Below, piece after piece: positions 7,050 through 14,108 of a DNA stretch of 33,225 nt; the stretch's first letter is position 1, and every line of letters begins with the position of its first letter. The notes under the pieces are model-generated. The model saw only the letters and a program-made list of their open reading frames with translations. It had not been told where the DNA came from and did no database searches. The stretch is from Symplocastrum torsivum CPER-KK1 (GTDB lineage: Bacteria; Cyanobacteriota; Cyanobacteriia; Cyanobacteriales; Coleofasciculaceae). Both the position numbers and the translations under genes were made by a program. Location of the stretch: assembly GCA_019358875.1 (NCBI GenBank), contig JAHHIF010000077.1:1-33225 (forward strand), written 5' to 3'.

Positions 7050-8891
7050 CTAGACTGGGGTTAGTAAAACACTAGTACTAAAGGCTAACGCCACAAATAA
7101 GTCAGCCGAGTCTGACACCACAGCCACTCTGTCACCTAAGCAGAGAATTTCGGTATCGAGAGTCGAACTGCCAGTCCCAAAATCTCCAACCCTAAACTGG
7201 TAGGCATTAGCATTGAACAAAGCGGCATCAACTGTAATGGTATCTTGCTCAAACGGATTCCAATCTGTGATCGTAGCGTAGCCAGCTCCCAGGTAGAAAG
7301 CATTCCCTAAGCCACCCAGAACGAAAGAATCACTTCCGGCTCCACCTGTCATGATGTCAAATCCTTCAAAGCCTGAGAGGATGTCGTTACCCGTACCGCC
7401 GAGTAGGGTGTCACTGCCAAGACCCCCATACAGCACATCATTGCCAGCGCCACCGTCGAGAGTGTTAGAGGAAAAGTCGGCGACATCAATCGCATTAGCA
7501 TTGATAATGTCATTTCCACTGCCACCGATCAGGAGATCAGCTCCTAAGCCGCCATAAATATCGTAGTTACTAGAAGACAAACTAGCATTGACGATGTCAC
7601 TGCCATTACCAGCATCAATGAACTCAAGCGTACCGACTGTACCCACATCATAAATACCATCGTTGCCATCACCACCGAGCAGAGTATCAATGCCAAATCC
7701 ACCGAGTATGGTGTCATCCCCGTTACCTCCATCAAGATAGCTAGAGGAGAAATCTGCGGCATCTGGGGCATCACTATTGATATAGTCATCTCCATCTCCA
7801 CCGTATACGGCATCAGCTCCTAAGCCGCCATAGATGGTGTCGTTACCACCGAAACCAAAGACGCTATCATTCCCACTGCCGCCCAGCATGAAGTCGCTGC
7901 CAATCGCCCCAAACAGCACATCATTACCAGCACCACCATCGAGAGTGTTAGAGGAAAAGTCGGCGACATCAATCGCATTAGCATTGATAATGTCATTTCC
8001 ACTGCCACCGATCAGGAGATCAGCTCCTAAGCCGCCATAAATATCGTAGTTACTAGAAGACAAACTAGCATTGACGATGTCACTGCCATTACCAGCATCA
8101 ATGAACTCAAGCGTACCGACTGTACCCACATCATAAATACCATCGTTGCCATCACCACCGAGCAGAGTATCAATGCCAAATCCACCGAGTATGGTGTCAT
8201 CCCCGTTACCTCCATCAAGATAGCTAGAGGAGAAATCTGCGGCATCTGGGGCATCACTATTGATATAGTCATCTCCATCTCCACCGTATACGGCATCAGC
8301 TCCTAAGCCGCCATAGATGGTGTCGTTACCACCGAAACCAAAGACGCTATCATTCCCACTGCCACCCAGCATGAAGTCGCTGCTAAGACCTCCGTACATC
8401 AAATCATCGCCAGCACCACCGTCGAGAGCGTTAGAGGAAAAGTCGGCGACATCAATAGCATTGGCATTGATGTAATCATTTCCACTTCCACCGACCAGGA
8501 CATCAGCTCCTAAGCCACCATAGATCACGCCGCTACCAGAAGATAAGCTGTAGTTTATGAAGTCATTGCCATTGCCGCCATCAATATAGTCACTCGTACC
8601 AACTGCACCGTAGTCATAAATAACATCGTCACCATCACCACCTAGTAGAACGTCATTGCTACTATTTCCGATCAGGGTGTCGTTACCATTACCACCATCA
8701 AGATAGTTAGGATCGTCAACAAAAGAATCTGGAAGACCGCCGTCTAAAAAGTCGTCCCCATCTCCACCAAGCAGGGAGTCAAGCCCGCTACCTCCATATA
8801 TCGTGTCGTTACCTCCGTAGCCAGCGAGGAAGTCGTCAGTAGCAGCGCCTTGTACGTTGTCATCGAATTCGGTTTGAAGATAGATCGCCAT
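7050..8891 (-). CDS. RTX calcium-binding repeat protein (hemolysin-type nonapeptide repeats)
   Basis: A 613-residue acidic protein built almost wholly of GGxGxDxxx repeats (GGDGDDFLDGG, GGSGNDSVFG and so on), which bind Ca2+ and fold into parallel beta-rolls. Such proteins are normally exported by type I secretion via an uncleaved C-terminal signal; the non-RTX C-terminal ~90 residues (TITDWNPFEQDTITVDA to VLLTPV) fit that. There is no N-terminal signal peptide and no enzymatic domain, so an extracellular or surface role is the safest inference. No secretion genes are adjacent. A 161-residue segment occurs twice in tandem (483-bp period), with long linker motifs NAIDVADFSSNTLDGG and SDAPDAADFSSSYLDGG. 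The ATG is at 8889-8891, with AAGAGC upstream. Confidence 0.88.
   Translation of the reverse strand: MAIYLQTEFDDNVQGAATDDFLAGYGGNDTIYGGSGLDSLLGGDGDDFLDGGLPDSFVDDPNYLDGGNGNDTLIGNSSNDVLLGGDGDDVIYDYGAVGTSDYIDGGNGNDFINYSLSSGSGVIYGGLGADVLVGGSGNDYINANAIDVADFSSNALDGGAGDDLMYGGLSSDFMLGGSGNDSVFGFGGNDTIYGGLGADAVYGGDGDDYINSDAPDAADFSSSYLDGGNGDDTILGGFGIDTLLGGDGNDGIYDVGTVGTLEFIDAGNGSDIVNASLSSSNYDIYGGLGADLLIGGSGNDIINANAIDVADFSSNTLDGGAGNDVLFGAIGSDFMLGGSGNDSVFGFGGNDTIYGGLGADAVYGGDGDDYINSDAPDAADFSSSYLDGGNGDDTILGGFGIDTLLGGDGNDGIYDVGTVGTLEFIDAGNGSDIVNASLSSSNYDIYGGLGADLLIGGSGNDIINANAIDVADFSSNTLDGGAGNDVLYGGLGSDTLLGGTGNDILSGFEGFDIMTGGAGSDSFVLGGLGNAFYLGAGYATITDWNPFEQDTITVDAALFNANAYQFRVGDFGTGSSTLDTEILCLGDRVAVVSDSADLFVALAFSTSVLLTPV
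7456..8363 (-). repeat. Tandem 483-bp duplication inside the RTX gene
   Basis: Bases 7456-7880 and 7939-8363 (425 bp, offset 483) appear identical by eye; the first mismatches are at 7455/7938 and 7881/8364. The period equals 161 codons, so the reading frame is kept. Identity at synonymous sites implies recent tandem duplication or ongoing homogenisation. Confidence 0.85.
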
Positions 8892-9303
8892 TTTCAGTTG
8901 CTCTTAAGTTCAGGTAGAGGTCAGAGGTTGTGCAGAATGCCTTTGAGAGTGAGCTTTCTTTCTTAGGAAAGTCTTCTAGGCGGTGCTGCTGTATCTCTCT
9001 ATCTCCAGAGGTAGTACCCCTTATGCAGTTTTTTGAAAAAAAGAGCGATCGCTTTCCTAACGAACTAAGCGAACAGTCGGAGACAGGCGCATTCAGGCAC
9101 GAACGCGATCGCTGTCCCGTTATTACATTTCCTTCCGAACCGAAACGTTTTACCCGTTGTGAGAACAGGTAATGCGCTAGCTTGAAAGTTGACAACTAGT
9201 TTCCACTCAGTAGCCTGCACATAGGGAGTGCAGGTACAGCGAACAATTGATAAACCTGGCTACAGGTAAACCTTTATCCTTTGAACGTTTTAAGACTATT
9301 CAA
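8892..9303. other. Divergent intergenic region between the RTX and J-domain genes
   Basis: These 412 bp should contain divergent promoters. Two HIP1 octamers (GCGATCGC) occur, near 9045 and 9107. A minus-strand open frame at 8860-9195 lacks protein-like composition and overlaps the RTX start, so I do not call it. No other feature is supported. Confidence 0.5.
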
Positions 9304-10008
9304 ATGTCAGACTCTAACCACTACCACACCCTGGATGTCAGCCCCAAAGCTACACCATCGGAGATTAAACAGGCTTACCGACGCCTAGCCAAGCGCTTTC
9401 ATCCAGATAGTAAGAGTGAAACTGCCGATCCCGAAAAAATTATTCAGGTCAATGCTGCCTACGAGGTTCTAGGTGACCCGATGCGCCGCCGCTCTTACGA
9501 CCAACAGCTACAATACTTTTACCCCCAAACAGAATTCCAAAATCGCCAACAGCGCACGGCTAAGGCTCAACAACACTATCAACGTCATCGGCAACGCGCA
9601 AGAAATGCAGATGCACAGCTCAACGAGTGGTTACACGAGGTTTATGAACCCGTCAACCGTCTGATAAGCCGTATCCTTAATCCTCTAGACGCTCAACTCG
9701 ATGACCTGTCTGCAGATCCCTTTGATGATGAGCTGATTGCAGAGTTCCAAGCCTATCTAGAGGAGTGTCGTCATTACCTCAATCAGGCTCAGCTTACTTT
9801 TCGTTCTCAACCCAATCCTCCCACCGTTGCAGGGGTAGCAGCTAGTCTCTACTACTGCCTTAATCAATTGGGAGATGGCATAGAAGATCTATCACTATTC
9901 ACCCTCAATTACGACGACTATTATCTACACACAGGTCAAGAACTCTTCCGAATCGCAACAAGTCTGCGCTATGAAGCTAAAGATGCGGTTAAAGACCTCG
10001 CTTATTAG
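9304..10008 (+). CDS. J-domain (DnaJ-like) co-chaperone with unknown C-terminal domain
   Basis: The N-terminal ~70 residues form a J domain (HYHTLDVSPKATPSEIKQAY, then RRLAKRFHPDSK with the HPD tripeptide that stimulates DnaK ATPase, then AYEVLGDPMRRRSYD). The Gly/Phe-rich region, zinc finger and substrate-binding domains of true DnaJ are absent. Instead there is a Gln/Arg-rich linker (QNRQQRTAKAQQHYQRHRQR) and a ~140-residue helical acidic domain I do not recognise (NEWLHEVYEPVNRLISRILN, AYLEECRHYLNQAQ). It is therefore a type III J-protein that probably recruits DnaK to one client. The frame stays open to a TTG at 9247, but the ATG at 9304 places the J domain at a normal distance and is preferred. 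It precedes the PTPS-like gene by 127 bp. Confidence 0.82.
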   Translation: MSDSNHYHTLDVSPKATPSEIKQAYRRLAKRFHPDSKSETADPEKIIQVNAAYEVLGDPMRRRSYDQQLQYFYPQTEFQNRQQRTAKAQQHYQRHRQRARNADAQLNEWLHEVYEPVNRLISRILNPLDAQLDDLSADPFDDELIAEFQAYLEECRHYLNQAQLTFRSQPNPPTVAGVAASLYYCLNQLGDGIEDLSLFTLNYDDYYLHTGQELFRIATSLRYEAKDAVKDLAY

Positions 10009-10135
10009 TAAGCTATCAAAGCCTAAAACCTCCTCTCCTTCTTATGAACTACTAGAAACTGCCACCAAAATTCGTTTATCCTGGAAACAGCTTCAGTTTA
10101 CGGAACTTCACACTCTCTGATTAACCATAGAACTA

Positions 10136-11008
10136 ATGGAATGCATCATTAACCGCCGCGCTCAGTTCTCAGCGAGTCACCGCTATTGGTTACCAGAGTT
10201 GACCGAAGCTGAGAATGTTCAGCAATTTGGTGCCTGCACTCAGTTCCCTGGACACGGACATAACTATGTTCTGTATGTCTCTCTGGGGGGGGATCTGGAT
10301 GAGTATGGCATGGTGCTTAACTTATCTGAAGTCAAGCAGGTCATTAAACGGGAAGTCACTAGCCAACTGGACTTCGCCTATCTCAACGATGTTTGGCCAG
10401 AATTTCAACAAACCCTACCCACCACAGAAAACATGGCGCGGGTGATTTGGCAACGGCTTGCTCCTCACCTGCCAGTCGTACACATTCAGCTATTTGAACA
10501 TCCAGAACTTTGGGCTGACTATCAAGGAAACGGTATGGAAGCACATCTGACCATTAGTACTCACTTTAGCGCCGCTCATCGGCTCGCTCATCCTGACCTC
10601 AGCTACGAAGAAAATAGCGAAATCTATGGGAAATGCGCTCGTCCCAACGGTCATGGACACAACTACCACCTGGAAGTAACTGTTAAGGGTGAAATTGACC
10701 CACGCACTGGCATGATTGTTGATTTAGGAGCCTTGCAAAAGGTCATCGATGATTATGTTGTAGAACCGTTTGACCATACATTCCTTAACAAGGATATTGC
10801 CTACTTTGCGAAGGTGGTTCCGACGGCTGAAAACATTGCCATTCATATTCGTGACTTGTTGCAACAGCCGATTCAAGAACTAGGAGCAAGCCTTTATAAA
10901 GTTAAATTAATTGAAAGTCCTAATAATTCTTGTGAAGTTTACTGCAACCAAACTACTTCTAACTCAGCAACAACACAGGTAGGCGAACCGCTCCTAACCT
11001 CTGTATAG
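10136..11008 (+). CDS. Double-domain 6-pyruvoyl-tetrahydropterin synthase / QueD-like protein
   Basis: 290 residues containing two PTPS/QueD folds in tandem (about 1-130 and 133-270), whereas family members are usually single domains of 120-150 residues. The family converts 7,8-dihydroneopterin triphosphate to 6-pyruvoyl-tetrahydropterin or 6-carboxy-tetrahydropterin, feeding pterin or queuosine synthesis. Zinc ligands are visible in both halves: H15, H40, H42 and H148, H173, H175 (GHGHNY twice). The catalytic Cys is C34 (CTQFPGHGHNY) and C167 (CARPNGHGHNY). The catalytic His of the DHxxLN motif is intact in the second half (FDHTFLN, H214) but is Phe in the first (LDFAYLN, F80). The N-terminal domain may therefore be catalytically weak or structural. 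Substrate specificity cannot be decided here. Confidence 0.85.
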   Translation: MECIINRRAQFSASHRYWLPELTEAENVQQFGACTQFPGHGHNYVLYVSLGGDLDEYGMVLNLSEVKQVIKREVTSQLDFAYLNDVWPEFQQTLPTTENMARVIWQRLAPHLPVVHIQLFEHPELWADYQGNGMEAHLTISTHFSAAHRLAHPDLSYEENSEIYGKCARPNGHGHNYHLEVTVKGEIDPRTGMIVDLGALQKVIDDYVVEPFDHTFLNKDIAYFAKVVPTAENIAIHIRDLLQQPIQELGASLYKVKLIESPNNSCEVYCNQTTSNSATTQVGEPLLTSV

Positions 11009-11281
11009 AAGGATAGCGACTAACACTAGCAGTATTGCTAATGGACACTAACGGTATTACTAATGCTAGAGTTTTGATGAGCTAGGAAAAAAGCTCTAAG
11101 AATGCCAACCTATTTTTTGTTTCAGGGTGTGTAGCTGTTGGCGGCATTTCACTAACAGATGTTGGTGAATAAATAGTCGTAAGTGGGAGATAGACCTAGC
11201 GCAATGGCGCAAGCAACAGATCCCTTGGCATCCAAACGAAGATCGCAGCCAGACATCCGAAGAGCATGAGAGGCAATAGGT
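11009..11281. other. Intergenic region with a short imperfect tandem repeat
   Basis: Two ~22-bp units (CACTAGCAGTATTGCTAATG at 11024 and CACTAACGGTATTACTAATG at 11046) follow the PTPS-like gene. GAGAGG at about 11269-11274 is a likely ribosome binding site for the TPR gene. Nothing else was recognised. Confidence 0.45.
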
Positions 11282-12361
11282 ATGGAAAACCGGTTGCCGT
11301 ACTATGACGGCAAACATGAAGGTTGTCTATTAAAAGAGGAGCGCCAAACAGTGGTTCCTCTGCAAGACAACAACAATCAGGACGAAGTCCTAAAGCAAAT
11401 ACCATCTTGTGGTAGTCAACCCGAACAGCTTCTAGAGCAAGGTATTGAGCAGCAAAAGAATCATCAGTTTGAGGTAGCACTCGAATCGTTTAACAACGCA
11501 CTAAAAGTTTATACGGAACAACAAAACCAGCGAGGAATAGGAAGAGCGTTAGGCAGTTTGAGTCTAACGGTTTATTCGTTGAGCGAGTTCTCCCAAGCGA
11601 TCGCGTATGCCGAAAGAAGCCTAGAGATTGCTCGTGAATTGAATGACAAACGCTTAGAAGGTCAAGTGTTGGGGGTTTTAGGCAATTCTTCCCGTCATCT
11701 CGGTAACTTGCCACAAGCGATCGCATTCGGTGAAGAAAGCTTACTGATTATGCGGCAACTCCAAGACCAACCCGGAGAAGTTGCTGCATTGAATAACCTA
11801 GGGCTTGCTCATAAGGCATTGGGCGATTTGCCAAACGCGATCGCCTATCAAGAGCAAAGTTTGGAAATTGCTCAGACGTTGAGCGACCATCAGACTCAAG
11901 AACAAATTCTCAGAAATCTTGGTAATGCTTGCTATGCCATGGGGAATTATCCCAAAGCGATCGGGTATTACAGGCAGCGACTAGCGATCGCACGCCAATT
12001 GGGTGATTACCGTCTAGAACGACAAATTCTGCGAAACCTCAGTAATGCTTGCTATGCGCTAGGCGATTATCCTCAAGCCATTGAATATAGTCAGCAACGG
12101 CTGCTAACGGCTAGAGAAGTAGGCGATCGCCGCTCAGAAGAACAAGCACTGGGTAGCCTTGGAGTCGCTTATGATGCCTTGGAGGATTACGCCCAAGCCA
12201 TTGAATACTATGAACAACGCCTCAATGTTGCCCGTGCTATCCCTGACCAAAGGGTAGAAGCGCAAGCACTAGGCAGTTTAAGAGTCGCCTACTACGCTCT
12301 TGGAGATTATGCCAAGGTTATACAATACCACGAGCAAGGTTTAGCGATGCGTAACCGCTAA
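11282..12361 (+). CDS. Tetratricopeptide repeat protein (LGN-like 40-residue spacing)
   Basis: 359 residues. The first ~45 are hydrophilic and unremarkable. From about residue 49 onward there are seven to eight TPRs with a ~40-residue period (ALGDYPQAIEYSQQRLLTAREVGD, ALEDYAQAIEYYEQRLNVARAIPD and similar). This spacing resembles LGN/GPSM-type or Rapsyn-type TPRs that bind peptide ligands. No signal peptide, transmembrane segment or catalytic domain is present, so it is probably a cytoplasmic scaffold. It ends with AMRNR after the last repeat, so an effector domain such as CHAT, common behind such arrays in cyanobacteria, is absent. HIP1 octamers recur within repeat units. The ATG at 11282 follows GAGAGG. 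Confidence 0.8.
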   Translation: MENRLPYYDGKHEGCLLKEERQTVVPLQDNNNQDEVLKQIPSCGSQPEQLLEQGIEQQKNHQFEVALESFNNALKVYTEQQNQRGIGRALGSLSLTVYSLSEFSQAIAYAERSLEIARELNDKRLEGQVLGVLGNSSRHLGNLPQAIAFGEESLLIMRQLQDQPGEVAALNNLGLAHKALGDLPNAIAYQEQSLEIAQTLSDHQTQEQILRNLGNACYAMGNYPKAIGYYRQRLAIARQLGDYRLERQILRNLSNACYALGDYPQAIEYSQQRLLTAREVGDRRSEEQALGSLGVAYDALEDYAQAIEYYEQRLNVARAIPDQRVEAQALGSLRVAYYALGDYAKVIQYHEQGLAMRNR

Positions 12362-12403
12362 GACAGAAGGCAACGGGTTACAGAATCAAAAAATGAATCG
12401 AGC

Positions 12404-12446
12404 AATAGAGGCAGTGAAAAAATATATTTTTCCCACTGCCTCTATT
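12404..12446 (+). terminator. Strong stem-loop downstream of the TPR gene
   Basis: A perfect 13-bp stem AATAGAGGCAGTG (12404-12416) / CACTGCCTCTATT (12434-12446) encloses an AT-rich self-complementary loop (AAAAATATATTTTT). It lies 43 bp after the TPR stop. There is no downstream U-run, so it may work as a terminator, an RNA-stabilising structure or a small palindromic repeat. Confidence 0.55.
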
Positions 12447-12503
12447 CATCTAGCGATGAATTCTGTTAGCAGGTATATTATCTGAAATGCTTCGGATTCA
12501 GCT

Positions 12504-14039
12504 ATGGTTGCTCCACTCCCAGAAGCCCCTGAAATCGAACGCCACAGAGCCGCAATCGTCCGAACTGACCTTTCTAAGCCGGTACGATTGGCAATAGAAA
12601 GTGCAATTTTAAGCAAAGATACCACGTTTTTTGACTATGGCTGTGGTCACGGTGGTGATGTTGAGCGCACAGCAAACCAAGGCTATATCAGTACAGGTTG
12701 GGACCCCTATTACCAACCGAACACTCCTGTAATTCCAGCCGATATCGTCAACCTGGGCTACGTCATCAACGTTATCGAAAACCCTGCCGAGCGTCGTGAG
12801 AGCCTCTCTAAGGCTTGGGAACTTACCCAAAAAGTCTTGATCGTATCTGCCCAAGTCTTAATTGACGAACGCAGTAGCGGTCAAATTGCCTATGGTGATG
12901 GCATCGTGACCCGTCGCAATACCTTTCAGAAATATTACGAACAAGAAGAACTCAAAGCCTATATTGACCAAGTTCTTGGTGTCGAGGCGATTCCCGTTGC
13001 TTTAGGTATCTACTTTGTTTTTCGAGACGAAGCGCAAGCCGAGAATTTCCTGGCATCTCGTTTTCGTTCCCGCACTACCACTCCCAGAATCCGCGCCAAC
13101 ATCAAGCGATTTGAGGACTACCAGGAACTTCTTGCTCCCTTAATGGCATTTGTGACAGAACGCGGACGCCTCCCTGTTAGCACTGAACTGGCGAACTTTC
13201 CTGATATTCTCTCGGAATTTTCCACCCTGCGCCGTGCGTTTCAAGTCATTTTACAAGCTACCGACGAAACTGAATGGGATGCGATCGCCGAAAAACGCCG
13301 TCAAGATCTCCTGGTTTACCTTGCACTAACACAATTCAGCCACCGTCCCAGATTCAGCAATCTCAACAGTATCGTTCAAAATGACATCAAAGCTCTCTTC
13401 GGCAACTACAAGCAAGCCTGCGCCGCTGCCGACTTGATGCTAATTAGTGTGGGAGATAATCGGCTAATTGCCAACTGCTGTAAACGCAGTAACATCGGCA
13501 AACTCCTACCTAGCGCACTCTACGTCCATATTTCAGCCCTGGAAAACCTCAATCCTCAACTGCGGCTTTATGAAGGTTGCGCTAGCCGCACGATTGGGAG
13601 AATGGATGGCGCTACCTTAGTCAAATTCAACATCAACGTGCCAAAAATTTCTTACCTGTTCTATCCCGACTTCGACACAGACCCTCATCCGGCATTGCAA
13701 ACCAGTATGCAGATTGACCTGCGGGATTTACAAGTAACCTATCGTGACTACGACACATCAGACAATCCCCCAATCTTGCACCGCAAAGAAACCTTTGTAA
13801 CACCCGACTACCCACTCTATGAGAAGTTTGCCCGACTCACTCATCAAGAAGAAAATTGGGGACTACTCAACCAAACCAGCAGGATTGGCACCCGTAAAGG
13901 TTGGCAAAAATGTTTAAAAGAACACTGCGCTGAACTTAAGGGGCATCGCGTCTACTGGCGTAAAGATGCTGACCCTTACCGAGTCAAACTTTTACTTTCT
14001 GCGCGTAATCGGAATAAGAGTGATGGGGTGATGGGGTGA
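12504..14039 (+). CDS. DNA phosphorothioation-associated putative methyltransferase
   Basis: 511 residues. The N-terminal part has a class I SAM-dependent methyltransferase fold: motif I is TFFDYGCGHGGD (41-52), an acidic strand end follows (STGWDPYY), and VNLGYVINVIENPAER (82-97) fits the motif IV region. The architecture (short methyltransferase head, then a ~350-residue domain with RAFQVILQATDETEWDAIAE, LEGCASRTIGR-like and FKIN/FNIN strands) matches, from memory, the family named DNA phosphorothioation-associated putative methyltransferase, often found near dnd genes. No dndA-E or restriction genes lie in this window, so the Dnd link is by family only. The last residues (SDGVMG) come from a GATGGGGT direct repeat overlapping the stop. 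Substrate is unproven; it could modify DNA or RNA. Confidence 0.72.
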   Translation: MVAPLPEAPEIERHRAAIVRTDLSKPVRLAIESAILSKDTTFFDYGCGHGGDVERTANQGYISTGWDPYYQPNTPVIPADIVNLGYVINVIENPAERRESLSKAWELTQKVLIVSAQVLIDERSSGQIAYGDGIVTRRNTFQKYYEQEELKAYIDQVLGVEAIPVALGIYFVFRDEAQAENFLASRFRSRTTTPRIRANIKRFEDYQELLAPLMAFVTERGRLPVSTELANFPDILSEFSTLRRAFQVILQATDETEWDAIAEKRRQDLLVYLALTQFSHRPRFSNLNSIVQNDIKALFGNYKQACAAADLMLISVGDNRLIANCCKRSNIGKLLPSALYVHISALENLNPQLRLYEGCASRTIGRMDGATLVKFNINVPKISYLFYPDFDTDPHPALQTSMQIDLRDLQVTYRDYDTSDNPPILHRKETFVTPDYPLYEKFARLTHQEENWGLLNQTSRIGTRKGWQKCLKEHCAELKGHRVYWRKDADPYRVKLLLSARNRNKSDGVMG

Positions 14040-14108
14040 TGAGTGAAAAACTCCCAAAGTTTGGGTGTTAACTAGCTACTTCCCAACCGCCCCAACCTCC
14101 CTGTCTAC

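Noticed and set aside
7544..8296. Two identical 89-codon minus-strand frames inside the RTX gene
   Set aside because: They are in another frame of the RTX coding sequence and duplicated by the 483-bp repeat; Met-rich composition is an artefact of the GAT/GGT codons.
8860..9195. A 111-codon minus-strand frame upstream of and overlapping the RTX start
   Set aside because: No protein-like pattern, overlaps the RTX start, and includes HIP1 and promoter-like sequence.
9247..9303. TTG start extending the J-protein by 19 residues
   Set aside because: The J domain begins normally a few residues after ATG 9304, and the extension has no family character.
10136..14039. A defence island built on the phosphorothioation-associated methyltransferase
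   Set aside because: No restriction, dnd, BREX, toxin or helicase genes adjoin it; the neighbours are pterin, TPR and protease genes.
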